64,000 nt of DNA. Origin: Leifsonia sp. ku-ls (lineage in GTDB: Bacteria; Actinomycetota; Actinomycetes; Actinomycetales; Microbacteriaceae). Below the pieces are notes generated by a model. The model was not told the origin of the DNA. It saw only the letters and a program-made list of their open reading frames with translations, and ran no database searches. A program made the translations under genes and the position numbers. Numbering within the stretch: position 1 is the first letter of the stretch; each line of letters starts with the position of its first letter. The DNA is taken from positions 1 to 64,000 of the forward strand of contig QKXI01000012.1 in assembly GCA_003367665.1 (NCBI GenBank), read 5' to 3'. Of the stretch, positions 15,625-24,417 are shown piece by piece.

Positions 15625-17961
15625 TCAGGCGTACGCGATGTGCACCCTCCCGATGCTCCCGTCGAAGGCGAAGGGCATCCGTGCGGCGTAGGCCCGCGAC
15701 ACCGCCCCGCCGTACGCGCGCCCGATGTCGAGGCAGTCGTTCGCGCTGAACAGCAGCGGCGCGCTGATCGGGACGGTTCCCGAGCCCACCTCGGTCCCGT
15801 CGATCCGGAGCACCACCTGAAGCGGGCTGCCGGGGCGCGGCTCTGCCACCGTCGTCACCACCTCGACCGTCGCCGGCCCGGCCGGCAGCGGCGCCTCGGC
15901 GCGGATGATCGTGCGCTGCACCAGGAACAGGTTGTACTCGTAGTGCAGCGTCCCGTCGATCACGTAGGCGGTGAGCCCGCCGCCCGCGCCGCCGAGCTTG
16001 TAGAGCACCCCGTTGGCCTTCTCCCGCGCCTCCAGCTGCAGCGTCACCGTGTTGGGCCGGTTGCCGAGGGCCGGGGCGCAGAACTCGGGCACCCGCACGG
16101 TGTCGCCGGTCATCTCCCACTCGCTGTACGGCGGCGAGAAGCGGTCCTCCGGGTGGAACACCGGCACCCACAGGCCGCCGCCGATCGGCAGGGCGTCGTT
16201 CCTCGCCGCCTCGATCGCCCAGGTCTCCTTCAGCTGGGCCAGCTTCGCGGGGTGCTCGTCGGCCAGGTCGTGCGCCTGGCTCCAGTCGGACTCCAGGTCG
16301 TACAGCTCCCAGCGGTCGTCGTCCGGGGTCCAGGTGCGAATGCCGGGAGGCGCGCCGGGCACCCACGGCAGCCGCGGGCCGAGAGCGGACGCCATCCAGC
16401 CGTCCGCGTAGATGGCGCGACTGCCCATGATCTCGAAGTACTGCACGCGTCGCCGCCCCTCCGCGGCCCGGTCGTCGATCGAGTAGGCCAGGCTGACGCC
16501 GTCCATCGGGTCCTGCGGGATGCCGTTCACCGTGTCCGGCGGCGTGATGCCGAGGATCTCGTACAGCGTCGGCGCGATGTCGTTCACGTGGTGGAACTGG
16601 GTGCGCGGCACCGGGTCCGGCGCGATCCGGGACGGCCACTGCAGGAACATCGGGTTACGCGTGCCGCCCAGGTGCGAGGCCAGCAGCTTCATCCCCTGGT
16701 ACGGGGTGGAGCCGGCCCACGCCCAGGCCGCGTGGTACTGGTTGTCGGTCGCCGGGGTGCCGAGGGCGTCCAGCCCGCCGAGCTCGTCGAGTGCGGCGAT
16801 GTGCTGGTCGACCGTCGTCGGGATCATGTTCTGGGCGAGCAGCTCGCTGATCGTGCCGTTCTGACCCTCGCCGGAGGAGCCGTTGTCGCCCCAGATGTAC
16901 ACGACAAGGGTGTTGTCGAGGTAGCCGAGCGCCTCCAGCTCGTCGATCACGCGGCCCGCCTGCACGTCGGCGTGCTCGCCGAACCCGGCGGCGACCTCCA
17001 TCAGCCGGCGCTGGAACGGCTTCTGGTGCTCCGGGATGTCGTCCCAGGCGTCCAGCCCGTCCGGCCGCGGGGTGAGCTCGGCGTCCTCGGGGATCCACCC
17101 GGCCGCCTTCGCGCCCGCGTGCGCCCGCTCGCGGTACGCGTCCCAGCCGTCGTCGAAGGCCCCGCTGTACTTGTCGGCCCACTCCTTCATGATGTGGTGC
17201 GGGCCGTGCAGGGCGCCGGTCGCCCAGTACAGGAAGAACGGCTTCTCCGGCGCGAGAGCCTTGTGGTCGCGCAGCCAGCCGATCGCGTCGTCCGCGATGT
17301 CCTCGCTGAGGTGGTAGCCCTCCTCCGGCGTCTTCGGCGGGTGGACGATGGTCGTGTTGCGCACGAGGTTCGGCTCGTACTGCGAGGCCTCGCCGGCGAG
17401 GAACCCGTAGAAGTAGTCGAAACCGTAGCCGGTGGGCCAGTGGTCGAACGGCCCGGCGGCGGTGGTCTCCTCGGCCGGCGTGTTGTGCCACTTGCCCCAC
17501 GCCGCCGTGGAGTAGCCGTAGCCCCGCAGCACCTCGGCGATCGTGGCGCTGCTCTTCGGGATGCGGCCGGAGTAGCCGTCCCAGTCGTTCGCGAGCTCCG
17601 CGATCTGCCCGTAGCCGACACGGTGGTGGTTACGCCCGGTCAGGAGCGACGCCCGGGTGGGCGAGCACATCGCCGTGGTGTGGAACCGGTTGTAGCCGAT
17701 CCCGTTGCTGCGCACCCGGTCGAGGGTGGGCGTGCGCACCGCCCCGCCGAGGGTCGTCGGGAGCGCGGGCCCGGCGTCGTCGATGAGGATGATGAGCACG
17801 TTCGGGGCGTCCTCCCCCAGGTGGCTCTCGGGCGGACGCGGCGAGTACGTGGACTCCTGCATCGTGCGGCCGGCGACGCTGCCGGAGGCGGGCGGAGGGA
17901 AGGGCAGCGTCCGCGCGGGCGGAAGGGGCTGGCCGATCACCGATTCTGCGTTCGGGCTCAT
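15625..17961 (-). CDS. Arylsulfatase (type I sulfatase, AslA-like)
   Basis: 778 aa, in the long arylsulfatase group. The metal motif is NVLIILIDDAG (54-64). The formylglycine signature CSPTRASLLTGRN starts at Cys99, the residue that must be oxidised by formylglycine-generating enzyme. Further conserved segments are GKWHN near residue 157, SQYEPN, HHIMKEW and WGDNGSSGEGQNGT. A C-terminal beta-sandwich (from about 560) follows. It hydrolyses sulfate esters. I see no signal peptide, so it is predicted to be cytoplasmic or exported by another route. No formylglycine-generating enzyme or anaerobic maturase lies in the window. Confidence 0.92.
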   Translation of the reverse strand: MSPNAESVIGQPLPPARTLPFPPPASGSVAGRTMQESTYSPRPPESHLGEDAPNVLIILIDDAGPALPTTLGGAVRTPTLDRVRSNGIGYNRFHTTAMCSPTRASLLTGRNHHRVGYGQIAELANDWDGYSGRIPKSSATIAEVLRGYGYSTAAWGKWHNTPAEETTAAGPFDHWPTGYGFDYFYGFLAGEASQYEPNLVRNTTIVHPPKTPEEGYHLSEDIADDAIGWLRDHKALAPEKPFFLYWATGALHGPHHIMKEWADKYSGAFDDGWDAYRERAHAGAKAAGWIPEDAELTPRPDGLDAWDDIPEHQKPFQRRLMEVAAGFGEHADVQAGRVIDELEALGYLDNTLVVYIWGDNGSSGEGQNGTISELLAQNMIPTTVDQHIAALDELGGLDALGTPATDNQYHAAWAWAGSTPYQGMKLLASHLGGTRNPMFLQWPSRIAPDPVPRTQFHHVNDIAPTLYEILGITPPDTVNGIPQDPMDGVSLAYSIDDRAAEGRRRVQYFEIMGSRAIYADGWMASALGPRLPWVPGAPPGIRTWTPDDDRWELYDLESDWSQAHDLADEHPAKLAQLKETWAIEAARNDALPIGGGLWVPVFHPEDRFSPPYSEWEMTGDTVRVPEFCAPALGNRPNTVTLQLEAREKANGVLYKLGGAGGGLTAYVIDGTLHYEYNLFLVQRTIIRAEAPLPAGPATVEVVTTVAEPRPGSPLQVVLRIDGTEVGSGTVPISAPLLFSANDCLDIGRAYGGAVSRAYAARMPFAFDGSIGRVHIAYA

Positions 17962-18053
17962 GCGGGGCTCCTCGTTCGTGGGCTCGACGAGCGCACGGTA
18001 ACCCGAGGGCGCCGAGGGTGGCTAGACAGTACTCGGGCGGCCGCGGTCCCGCG

Positions 18054-18857
18054 TCAGTCTCCGGCGGTCCACGCCCCGTCCACGATCCGGCCGCGCCGCA
18101 GCTCGGGGAAGTGCGCGCCGACGCCGGTGGTCTCCTGCTCGGCGAGCCGCGCACACAGCGCCTGCCTGGTACGCTCCGCGAGGGCGGCGTCCACGTCGCC
18201 CATCGAGTGCCAGCCCGGCTCGGCGAGCTGCCCGGGATGGGTGATCGCGTCGCCGAGGAGCAGCACCCGCTCCCCCTCCGACTCCAGGGACACGGCCAGG
18301 TGCCCCGGCGTGTGGCCCGGGGCCAGCACGGCCGTGACCCCGGCCGCCACCTCCGCGTCGGCGTCGAGCGGGACGAGGTCTGGCGTGCCGGCGAGCGCGC
18401 GGAAGCCGGCCCGGATGTGCGGCGCCATCTCGCCGGGGCCCTCGACGAAGTGGTCCCACTCCGCCGCCCCGAACCAGAGGCGCGCGGCCGGGAACAGCGG
18501 GCGTCCGGCGAGGTCGAACAGCCAGCCGACGTGGTCGAGGTGGAAGTGGGTCAGGACGACGTCCGTCACCTCGCCCGTCGCCACCCCGAGCGCGCGAAGG
18601 CCGGTCGGCAGCTGGCCGCCGACGAGCAGCATGCCGTCGGGGACGCGATCGAGCGCGGGCCCGAGTCCGGCGTCCACCAGGATGGTGCGCCCGGAGGCGC
18701 CGCGGACCAGGAAGCAGCCGATCGGCAGCCACACGGCGCCGTCACGGTCGAACAGGTCGGGCCTCGTGCCGGCGGGGAGGCCCGCGCCGAAGTAGGACGG
18801 ACGGGCGACGAACGTCCCGTCGGACAGCGCATCCACCTGTAGCCCACCGACCCGCAT
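18054..18857 (-). CDS. Metallo-beta-lactamase-fold hydrolase
   Basis: 267 aa, complete. The zinc motif THFHLDHVGW is present, with further ligands in APGHTPGHLAV and LLGDAITHP. The N-terminus MRVGGLQVDALSDGTF and the strand ILVDAGLGP are typical of the lactonase/AttM-like and glyoxalase-II-like subgroup. It is probably a cytoplasmic esterase or lactonase. Substrate unknown. Same strand as the arylsulfatase downstream, with a 92-nt gap, so co-transcription is possible but not certain. Confidence 0.85.
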   Translation of the reverse strand: MRVGGLQVDALSDGTFVARPSYFGAGLPAGTRPDLFDRDGAVWLPIGCFLVRGASGRTILVDAGLGPALDRVPDGMLLVGGQLPTGLRALGVATGEVTDVVLTHFHLDHVGWLFDLAGRPLFPAARLWFGAAEWDHFVEGPGEMAPHIRAGFRALAGTPDLVPLDADAEVAAGVTAVLAPGHTPGHLAVSLESEGERVLLLGDAITHPGQLAEPGWHSMGDVDAALAERTRQALCARLAEQETTGVGAHFPELRRGRIVDGAWTAGD

Positions 18858-18876
18858 CCGGTCAGCCTACGCGCAG

Positions 18877-18925
18877 CGACGGCGGCCGCCCGGACCGGCG
18901 CACCCGATCCGGACGACCGCCGTCG
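18877..18925 (-). terminator. Hairpin downstream of the fasciclin gene
   Basis: CGACGGCGG (18877-18885) pairs with CCGCCGTCG (18917-18925), with an inner CCGGA/TCCGG pair. It lies just 3' of the fasciclin stop on the minus strand, before the metallo-hydrolase gene. There is no T-tract. Confidence 0.4.
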
Positions 18926-18938
18926 TCGAGGCGTCTCG

Positions 18939-19598
18939 TCACTTGGCCGGGGGCATCAGCACCGAGTCGATCAGGTACACCGTGGCGTTCGCCGTCTTCA
19001 CGCCGCCGCAGATCACGTTGGCGTCGTTCACCTTCAGCGTGTCGCCCGAGCCGGAGACCGTGACGTCGGAGCCTTCGACGGTCTTGTGGGTCCCGGCGAT
19101 GTCGGCCGGAGCCAGCTGACCCGGCACCACGTGGTAGGTGAGGATGGAGGTCAGGGTGGCCGCGCCGGCGTCCGTCTTCAGCGTGTCGATGGTGGCCGGG
19201 TCGATCTTCTTGAACGCGTCGTCGACGGGCGCGAACACGGTGAACTGGCCGCCGTTGAGCGTGTCGACCAGGTTCACCTTCTGGTTCAGCTTGCCGGAGA
19301 CCGCCGCGACCAGCGTGGTCAGCAGCGGGTTGTTGCTCGCGGCCGTCGCCACCGGGTCCTGGGCCATGCCCTCGACCGAGCCGGCGCCGGAGGGCACCTG
19401 CTTGGCGTAGGCGGCGCAGCCGGGGCCGACCAGGTCCGCGGCCGGGTCCATCGAGGAGGAGGACGCCGACGGCGTCGACGACGACATGGCCGAGCCCGAG
19501 TCGCTCGGCGAGGAGCCGGCGCCGGACGAGCAGGCGGTGAGGGCGAGGGCGGCCGCGGCGAGGATGCCGGCGGCGGCGAGGCGAGCAGTGGATCGCAT
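18939..19598 (-). CDS. Fasciclin (FAS1) domain lipoprotein
   Basis: 219 aa from ATG 19598, with AGGAGAAG just upstream. The signal peptide [23 protein letters not shown] ends in a lipobox (Cys23). A Ser-rich linker (24-55) leads to a single FAS1 domain: [70 protein letters not shown]1 proteins (MPT70/MPT83 group) are surface adhesion proteins. In actinobacteria they often neighbour a SigK/RskA system and a sulfite-oxidase-like membrane protein. Here the second partner is divergent, but no sigma factor is present. Confidence 0.9.
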   Translation of the reverse strand: MRSTARLAAAGILAAAALALTACSSGAGSSPSDSGSAMSSSTPSASSSSMDPAADLVGPGCAAYAKQVPSGAGSVEGMAQDPVATAASNNPLLTTLVAAVSGKLNQKVNLVDTLNGGQFTVFAPVDDAFKKIDPATIDTLKTDAGAATLTSILTYHVVPGQLAPADIAGTHKTVEGSDVTVSGSGDTLKVNDANVICGGVKTANATVYLIDSVLMPPAK

Positions 19599-19682
19599 GG
19601 TTCTTCTCCTTCGAGGGATGTGATGCCGATCGGGTGACCGCCGCACCCGGCGGTCGTGAGGGGTTCGGGACGCTCGCGGGAT

Positions 19683-19700
19683 CGGATTGGGACCAATCCG
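19683..19700. promoter_or_regulatory. Perfect 18-bp inverted repeat in the fasciclin / oxidoreductase divergent promoter
   Basis: CGGATTGG (19683-19690) and CCAATCCG (19693-19700) flank GA. It lies 29 nt before the GTG of the oxidoreductase and 85 nt before the fasciclin start. It is the clearest operator candidate of this segment. Confidence 0.55.
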
Positions 19701-19728
19701 CCGACCGCCTCCGCGCCGAACCTGCGGC

Positions 19729-21318
19729 GTGACCACGAAGAAGGCGCCGGGGAACGACCGGCCGGCGAGGAACCCGCCGCCGAAGAAGCGGGCGGCGACG
19801 ATCGCCCTGGCCGCCCTCGCGGGCGCCGTCGCCGGGGGCGTCTTCCTCGGCGTCGCGGAGCTCGCCGCGCTGCTCGTGGCCCGGGAGGCGAGCCCGATCG
19901 TCGCCGTCGGGTCGTTCGTGGTGGATGTCGTGCCTCGTTGGGCGAAGGAGCTCGCCATCCAGCTGTTCGGCTCAGACGACAAGCTGTTCCTCGTCGCCTC
20001 GGTCGGCGCCGCTGCCCTCGTGGCCGCCGCTCTCGCCGGGATGCTCGAGCTCCGGTGGAGGTGGACGGGCGTCGCGCTGTTCGGCGTGGCCGGCGTCGCG
20101 GCGGTCGCCGCCGCCGTGACGCGGGCCGACGCGAGCCCGGCCGCGTTCCTTCCGCCGGCCGCCGGAGCGGCGGCCGGCGCGGCGGTGCTCACGGTCGCCG
20201 TCTCGCTGCTCCGCCGCTGGCGGGTCGCCGGCGCCGAGCCGTCCAGCGGCGTCGACCGCCGCCGCTTCCTCGTGCTGACCTCCGCGGCGGCCCTCGGAGC
20301 TGTCGTGGCCGGTGTCGGCGCACGCCTCGGGTCGGCGGCCACGTCGTCGGTCGCCGCCGTCCGCTCGGCGCTGCGGCTCCCGGCGCCCGCGTCGCGCCTG
20401 ACGGTTCCGGCGGGCGCGGAGCTCGGCATCCCCGGCCTCTCGCCGCTGTTCACCCCGAACCGCGACTTCTACCGGGTGGACACCGCCCTCGCCGTGCCGT
20501 CGATCGACCCGGCCGCCTGGCGGCTGACGGTCGACGGGATGGTCGAGAAGCGCGTCGAGCTCGGCTTCGACGACCTGCTGCGGCTGGGGCTCGACGAGTA
20601 CGCCGTGACCCTCACCTGCGTCTCGAACGAGGTCGGCGGGAACCTGGTCGGCACGGCCCGCTGGCTCGGCGTGCCGGTGCGCGACGTGCTCGCGATGGCG
20701 CGCCCGCGGCCGGGCGCCGACATGGTGCTCTCGCGCAGCATCGACGGCTTCACGGCGAGCACGCCGCTCGAGGCCCTCACCTCGGCCGACCGCGACGCCA
20801 TCCTCGCGGTCGGGATGAACGGAGAGCCGCTCCCGCTCGAGCACGGCTTCCCGGTGCGGATGGTCGTGCCCGGGTTGTACGGCTACGTCTCCGCGACCAA
20901 GTGGCTCACCGCGCTGAAGGTCACCACGTTCGCCGCCGACCAGGCGTACTGGACCCCACGCGGGTACAGCGCGAAGGCGCCGATCAAGCTGTCCAGTCGG
21001 ATCGACACCCCGCGCGTCGACCGGCCGCTCGCCGCCGGCCCGACGAAGATCGCGGGCGTCGCCTGGGCGCAGACCGTGGGCATCGGCCGGGTCGAGGTGC
21101 AGATCGACGGCGGCGACTGGCAGGAGGCGGAGCTCTCCGCCCCGGTGAACCGCGACACCTGGGTGCAGTGGTCGCTCGACTGGGACGCCACGGCCGGCAG
21201 CCACACCCTCGCCGTGCGGGCGACCGACCGTGCGGGCCGGCTGCAGGAGCAGAAGCGCACGCCCATCGCCCCGAACGGGTCCACCGGCTGGCAGCAGACG
21301 TTCGTGCGGGTGAGCTGA
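19729..21318 (+). CDS. Membrane-anchored molybdopterin oxidoreductase (sulfite-oxidase family)
   Basis: 529 aa from GTG 19729. Four membrane helices occupy about residues 20-170, followed by a [14 protein letters not shown] segment resembling a twin-arginine/anchor signal and then the sulfite-oxidase domain. The Moco-binding cysteine lies in [12 protein letters not shown], followed by [31 protein letters not shown] and [10 protein letters not shown]-terminal Mo-co dimerisation-like domain (about 435-525) completes the enzyme. It is predicted to face outside the membrane and reduce or oxidise a small oxo-substrate. No cofactor-biosynthesis genes are adjacent. Confidence 0.9.
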   Translation: MTTKKAPGNDRPARNPPPKKRAATIALAALAGAVAGGVFLGVAELAALLVAREASPIVAVGSFVVDVVPRWAKELAIQLFGSDDKLFLVASVGAAALVAAALAGMLELRWRWTGVALFGVAGVAAVAAAVTRADASPAAFLPPAAGAAAGAAVLTVAVSLLRRWRVAGAEPSSGVDRRRFLVLTSAAALGAVVAGVGARLGSAATSSVAAVRSALRLPAPASRLTVPAGAELGIPGLSPLFTPNRDFYRVDTALAVPSIDPAAWRLTVDGMVEKRVELGFDDLLRLGLDEYAVTLTCVSNEVGGNLVGTARWLGVPVRDVLAMARPRPGADMVLSRSIDGFTASTPLEALTSADRDAILAVGMNGEPLPLEHGFPVRMVVPGLYGYVSATKWLTALKVTTFAADQAYWTPRGYSAKAPIKLSSRIDTPRVDRPLAAGPTKIAGVAWAQTVGIGRVEVQIDGGDWQEAELSAPVNRDTWVQWSLDWDATAGSHTLAVRATDRAGRLQEQKRTPIAPNGSTGWQQTFVRVS

Positions 21319-21365
21319 CGGTCGCGTCCACGACCCTTTCATCCGGGCCGGGTAGCGTCGCGGAC

Positions 21366-22049
21366 ATGACAGGACACGCCCTCGCCCTGCCCCATCCGCT
21401 CTCCGCCGTCCCGGCCGCCGCGCCGGAGGACCTCGGCGGGGTCGCCGGCCTCGCGGCCCGCGTGATGGTCGCGCTCGGCGAGGTCGGCGTCGGCCTGTGC
21501 GCGCTCGCGGAGGTTGCCTTCCCGCCGATCCCGAGCGAGGTGATCCTGCCGTTCGCCGGCTTCCTGGCGTACCAGGGCTCGCTCGACCTCGCGCTGGTGC
21601 TGGTGGCCGCGACGCTCGGCAGCTTCGCGGGCGCCGTCGTGCTCTACCTGCTGGGCCGCCGGCTCGGCGAGGAGCGCGCGGTGCGGCTGCTCGCCCGGCT
21701 GCCGCTGGTCGACGAGGCCGACTTCCGGCGCTCGGCGGACTGGCTGCGGAGGCACGGCCGCGGCGCGGTGTTCTTCGGGAGGCTGGTGCCGCTGGTGCGC
21801 AGCCTCATCTCGCTGCCCGCCGGCGCGACGCGGATGCCCTTCTGGCGGTTCGCCGCGTTCACGCTCGCCGGCACCCTGCTGTGGAACGCCCTCCTGGTCG
21901 GCGCCGGCTTCGCCCTCGGAACGCAGTACCACCTGGTGGAGCGCTACACCGAGTACGTCGACGTGGCCGTCTACGCGGCGGTCGCCGTGACGCTCGGCTG
22001 GCTCGTCGTGCGCCGGGTGATCCGGGCGCGGCGCGACGCCGAGAACTGA
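21366..22049 (+). CDS. DedA/VTT-domain membrane protein
   Basis: 227 aa from ATG 21366. The family signature is clear: LAEVAFPPIPSEVILPFAGFLAYQG, GSFAGAVVLYLLGRRLGEE and FFGRLVPLVRSLISLPAGATRMPFWRFAAFTLAGTLLWN, with the conserved Arg and Pro residues. DedA proteins are linked to lipid-carrier (undecaprenyl phosphate) or phospholipid translocation and envelope homeostasis. It lies 47 nt after the oxidoreductase and could share its transcript. Confidence 0.9.
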   Translation: MTGHALALPHPLSAVPAAAPEDLGGVAGLAARVMVALGEVGVGLCALAEVAFPPIPSEVILPFAGFLAYQGSLDLALVLVAATLGSFAGAVVLYLLGRRLGEERAVRLLARLPLVDEADFRRSADWLRRHGRGAVFFGRLVPLVRSLISLPAGATRMPFWRFAAFTLAGTLLWNALLVGAGFALGTQYHLVERYTEYVDVAVYAAVAVTLGWLVVRRVIRARRDAEN

Positions 22050-22065
22050 GGGGGCCGGCGGGGAA

Positions 22066-22120
22066 CGTCCCGACTCGATCGAGACGGGACGGACTCCCCC
22101 CGGAGGCGGCGGAACGCCGC
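22066..22120. repeat. Structured convergent intergenic segment: two palindromes
   Basis: CGTCCCG (22066-22072) and CGGGACG (22085-22091) enclose the palindrome CTCGATCGAG with one A:A mismatch on each side, giving a near-perfect 26-bp dyad. A second hairpin, GCGGCG-GAA-CGCCGC, spans 22106-22120. They lie between the convergent dedA and tetR genes and probably terminate one or both. Confidence 0.5.
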
Positions 22121-22136
22121 GGTTTCCCCGCTTAAA

Positions 22137-22160
22137 AACATACGGACTCACCGGTTTATT
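22137..22160. other. AT-rich ARE-like dyad next to the ScbR-like gene
   Basis: AACATACGG and CCGGTTTATT flank ACTCA in an AT-rich stretch (TTAAAAACATACGG, AAATGAAAGTAAATCA) 16 nt beyond the tetR stop. The pattern resembles autoregulatory-element boxes bound by gamma-butyrolactone receptors, but it sits at the 3' side of the gene. Weak match. Confidence 0.3.
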
Positions 22161-22176
22161 GGCAAATGAAAGTAAA

Positions 22177-22758
22177 TCAGCCGTTCTGGAGGGCCGGCCC
22201 GAGCGCCCGCCAGATGCGCGCGATGTCGGCATGGAGCGTCTCACGCCTGCCGAGCTCGTCGGCGATCATGTACGCGCCGAACACCGCGTGCACCGCGACC
22301 GTCGCCAGCGCGACGGGGTCGACGTCGCTCAGCTTCCTGTCCTCTACCTCCTGCCGGAGCAGGCCGCCGATCACCTCGACCCACCGGTCGTACGGATTGT
22401 CGTCGGCCGAGGGCGGGAACGCGGTCTGCGTGAGCTTCATCGCGGCACGCACCCGCACGTCGCCGGCGAGCACCACGCCGACGCGCTGGGTGAGCTCCTC
22501 GGCCGCGGCGGCGCCGCGCAGCCCCGACGCGGTGACCTCCTGGATGATGACCGGCCAGTTCGCGTACTTCTCGGCGACGAGCGCCCGGGCGATGTCGAGC
22601 TTCGAGCGGAAGTGGAAGTACACCGCACCCTTGGTCGCGCCCGTCCGGTCGACGATCCGCTCCAGTCTGGCGCCCTCGTAGCCGTGCTCGTCGAACTCCG
22701 CCGCCGCCGCGTCCAGGATGGCGGCGCGCGTTCGCTCGGCGCGTTCCTGTCTGACCAT
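22177..22758 (-). CDS. TetR-family regulator of the ScbR/ArpA (gamma-butyrolactone receptor-like) type
   Basis: 193 aa from ATG 22758. The N-terminal helix-turn-helix reads RTRAAILDAAAAEFDEHGY and TGATKGAVYFHFRSKLDIARALV, very close to the ScbR/ArpA group in which TKGALYFHF and a following Leu/Ala-rich helix are typical. The ligand domain (60-193) is divergent, as usual. Such proteins repress targets until a diffusible signal binds. The nearest target candidate is the divergent membrane-protein gene at 22879. No AfsA-type synthase is in the window, so it may be an orphan receptor. Confidence 0.8.
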   Translation of the reverse strand: MVRQERAERTRAAILDAAAAEFDEHGYEGARLERIVDRTGATKGAVYFHFRSKLDIARALVAEKYANWPVIIQEVTASGLRGAAAAEELTQRVGVVLAGDVRVRAAMKLTQTAFPPSADDNPYDRWVEVIGGLLRQEVEDRKLSDVDPVALATVAVHAVFGAYMIADELGRRETLHADIARIWRALGPALQNG

Positions 22759-22878
22759 GCCTGGCGCCGCCCGTCTGAAAAAGTGGACCCGTCGAGACGA
22801 CGATAGCGCGCGGGAGCCGTGGTCGAATGGGGGGAGATCGCGCAACGGGTCGGTCGGCGAACACGAGCGGAGGCGGCG

Positions 22879-23982
22879 ATGACGGAGGCGACGACGTCGG
22901 AGGAGGACACCGGATCGGACGGCCGCTCGCGCTTCCGCCACGGGCCGCACCTCCCCGCGCTGGTGGTGACCCTGATCGTCACCGTGATCGCCGCCCTGTT
23001 CGCGGGCGCGTACAGCTGGGCGATGGGCGACCCGCAACCGCACGACATCCCGATCGGGCTGGTCTCCGAGTCCCGGTCCGCGGCGGAGCTGGCGGCCGAC
23101 CTGGAAGCGCGAACGGGCACCACCTTCGTGGTGCGCGGCTATGCGACGGAGTCCGACGCGGAGGCCGCGATCCGGGAGCAGCACGTCTACGGCGCGCTGG
23201 TCGAGCAGCGCGACGGCACCGTCCGCCTCTACGTCTCCAGCGCCTCCGGCGCCTCTGTCGCCCGGCTGCTCCAGGGCGACGCCCCGCGCCTGCAGCAGTC
23301 CCTCGGCCGGCCGGTGACCGTGATCGACGCGCACCCGCTCGCGCCGCGCGACCCGAACGGGCTCGTGCTGTTCTACATGTCGCTCGCCGCGGTCGTCATC
23401 GGGTTCGTCGGCGCCATCCAGACCCGCGTCAACGCCGCGACGCTCACGCTCGGCGGTGAGCTGTTCTGGGACGTCGTCCGCTCGGTGCTCGGCGGCTTCG
23501 CGATCGCGTTCACGGTCGGGCCGCTGCTCGGCATCCTGCCGCTGCCGCTGCTTCCGGTGTGGGGCGTGCTCTCGCTCACCATGCTGATCGCGGGCGCGAC
23601 GTACAGCTTCTGGCGGGTGCTGATCGGCGGCCGCTGGGCGATGCTGCCCACCTGGATCGTGTTCGTGCTGATCAGCAACCCGTCCTCCGGGGGTGCGGTC
23701 GCCCCGGAGCTGTTGCCGCCGTTCTACCAGTTCATGGGCCGCTGGCTGCCGACCGGCGCGACCGTGCGCGCGGTGCGCGACCTGACCTACTTCCCCGACG
23801 ACCTGCACGCCGAGCCCTACATCGTGCTCGCGGTCTGGCTGGTCGCCTCCCTCGGGCTGTTCATCGCGGTGCGGCTGTTCCGCTACGGACCGGGAGCGCC
23901 GGGCGAGATCCTGCACACCTGGCGCGGGCTGGCGCGGCGGAGCGACGCGGCGCCGGCCGAGGCGGGGTCTGCGCCGGCCTGA
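22879..23982 (+). CDS. Multi-pass membrane protein resembling ABC-2/YhgE-type (DUF3533-like)
   Basis: 367 aa from ATG 22879, preceded by GCGGAGG. One N-terminal helix (about 28-48) precedes a soluble extracytoplasmic domain (50-170, with PIGLVSESRSAAELAADLE). Five helices follow to the C-terminus, including FYMSLAAVVIGFVGAIQ and FQFMGRWLP-like YQFMGRWLPTGATVRAVRDLTYF. This topology matches YhgE/Pip and ABC-2 permease-like proteins, but no ATPase is adjacent. It is divergent from the TetR gene and probably its regulated target. Transport function is inferred only. Confidence 0.7.
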   Translation: MTEATTSEEDTGSDGRSRFRHGPHLPALVVTLIVTVIAALFAGAYSWAMGDPQPHDIPIGLVSESRSAAELAADLEARTGTTFVVRGYATESDAEAAIREQHVYGALVEQRDGTVRLYVSSASGASVARLLQGDAPRLQQSLGRPVTVIDAHPLAPRDPNGLVLFYMSLAAVVIGFVGAIQTRVNAATLTLGGELFWDVVRSVLGGFAIAFTVGPLLGILPLPLLPVWGVLSLTMLIAGATYSFWRVLIGGRWAMLPTWIVFVLISNPSSGGAVAPELLPPFYQFMGRWLPTGATVRAVRDLTYFPDDLHAEPYIVLAVWLVASLGLFIAVRLFRYGPGAPGEILHTWRGLARRSDAAPAEAGSAPA

Positions 23983-23991
23983 GCGCCGCTC

Positions 23992-24360
23992 TCAGCTCTG
24001 CGGCAGCTCGCGCACCTCGGCCGTGCGCTCCCCCGGGTTGTCACCGGTGTTGACCGTGCCGACACGCTCCACCATGACGACGAGCGTCTCCGGCTCGGCA
24101 CGCGGACGGTGCTCCACGCCGGCGGGCACGACGAAAACGTCGTTCGGACCGAGCTCCACCTCGCGGTCGCGCAGCTGCAGCGTGAGCCGGCCGTCGACGA
24201 CCAGGAACAGCTCGTCGCTGTCGGGATGGGCGTGCCAGACGAACTCGCCCTGCAGGCGCGCCACCTTCACATCGTGATCGTTGACGGTGGCCAGCCGATG
24301 CGGTTGCCACGGTTCCGGGATGCGGTCGAACGCCGAGACGATGTTGGGCAGCGAGGTCAT
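23992..24360 (-). CDS. Single-domain cupin protein
   Basis: 122 aa. The cupin core is complete: FVWHAHPDSDELFLVVDGRLTLQL gives motif 1 (His, His, Glu ligands) and LGPNDVFVVPAGVEHRPRAE gives motif 2 (His). It is a small cytoplasmic metal-binding beta-barrel of unknown substrate. Convergent with the preceding membrane protein and divergent from the DNA ligase gene, 57 nt away. Confidence 0.88.
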   Translation of the reverse strand: MTSLPNIVSAFDRIPEPWQPHRLATVNDHDVKVARLQGEFVWHAHPDSDELFLVVDGRLTLQLRDREVELGPNDVFVVPAGVEHRPRAEPETLVVMVERVGTVNTGDNPGERTAEVRELPQS

Positions 24361-24417
24361 GGGCTCAGCCTACGGGCCGCCTCCGACGGTGTCCGGGGTC
24401 GGTGGTTGGATGGGGTC

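Noticed and set aside
19597-20453. Open frame extending the fasciclin protein upstream to 504 aa
   Set aside because: The extension is low-complexity shadow sequence of the divergent oxidoreductase. The ATG at 19598 has an SD and starts a lipoprotein signal.
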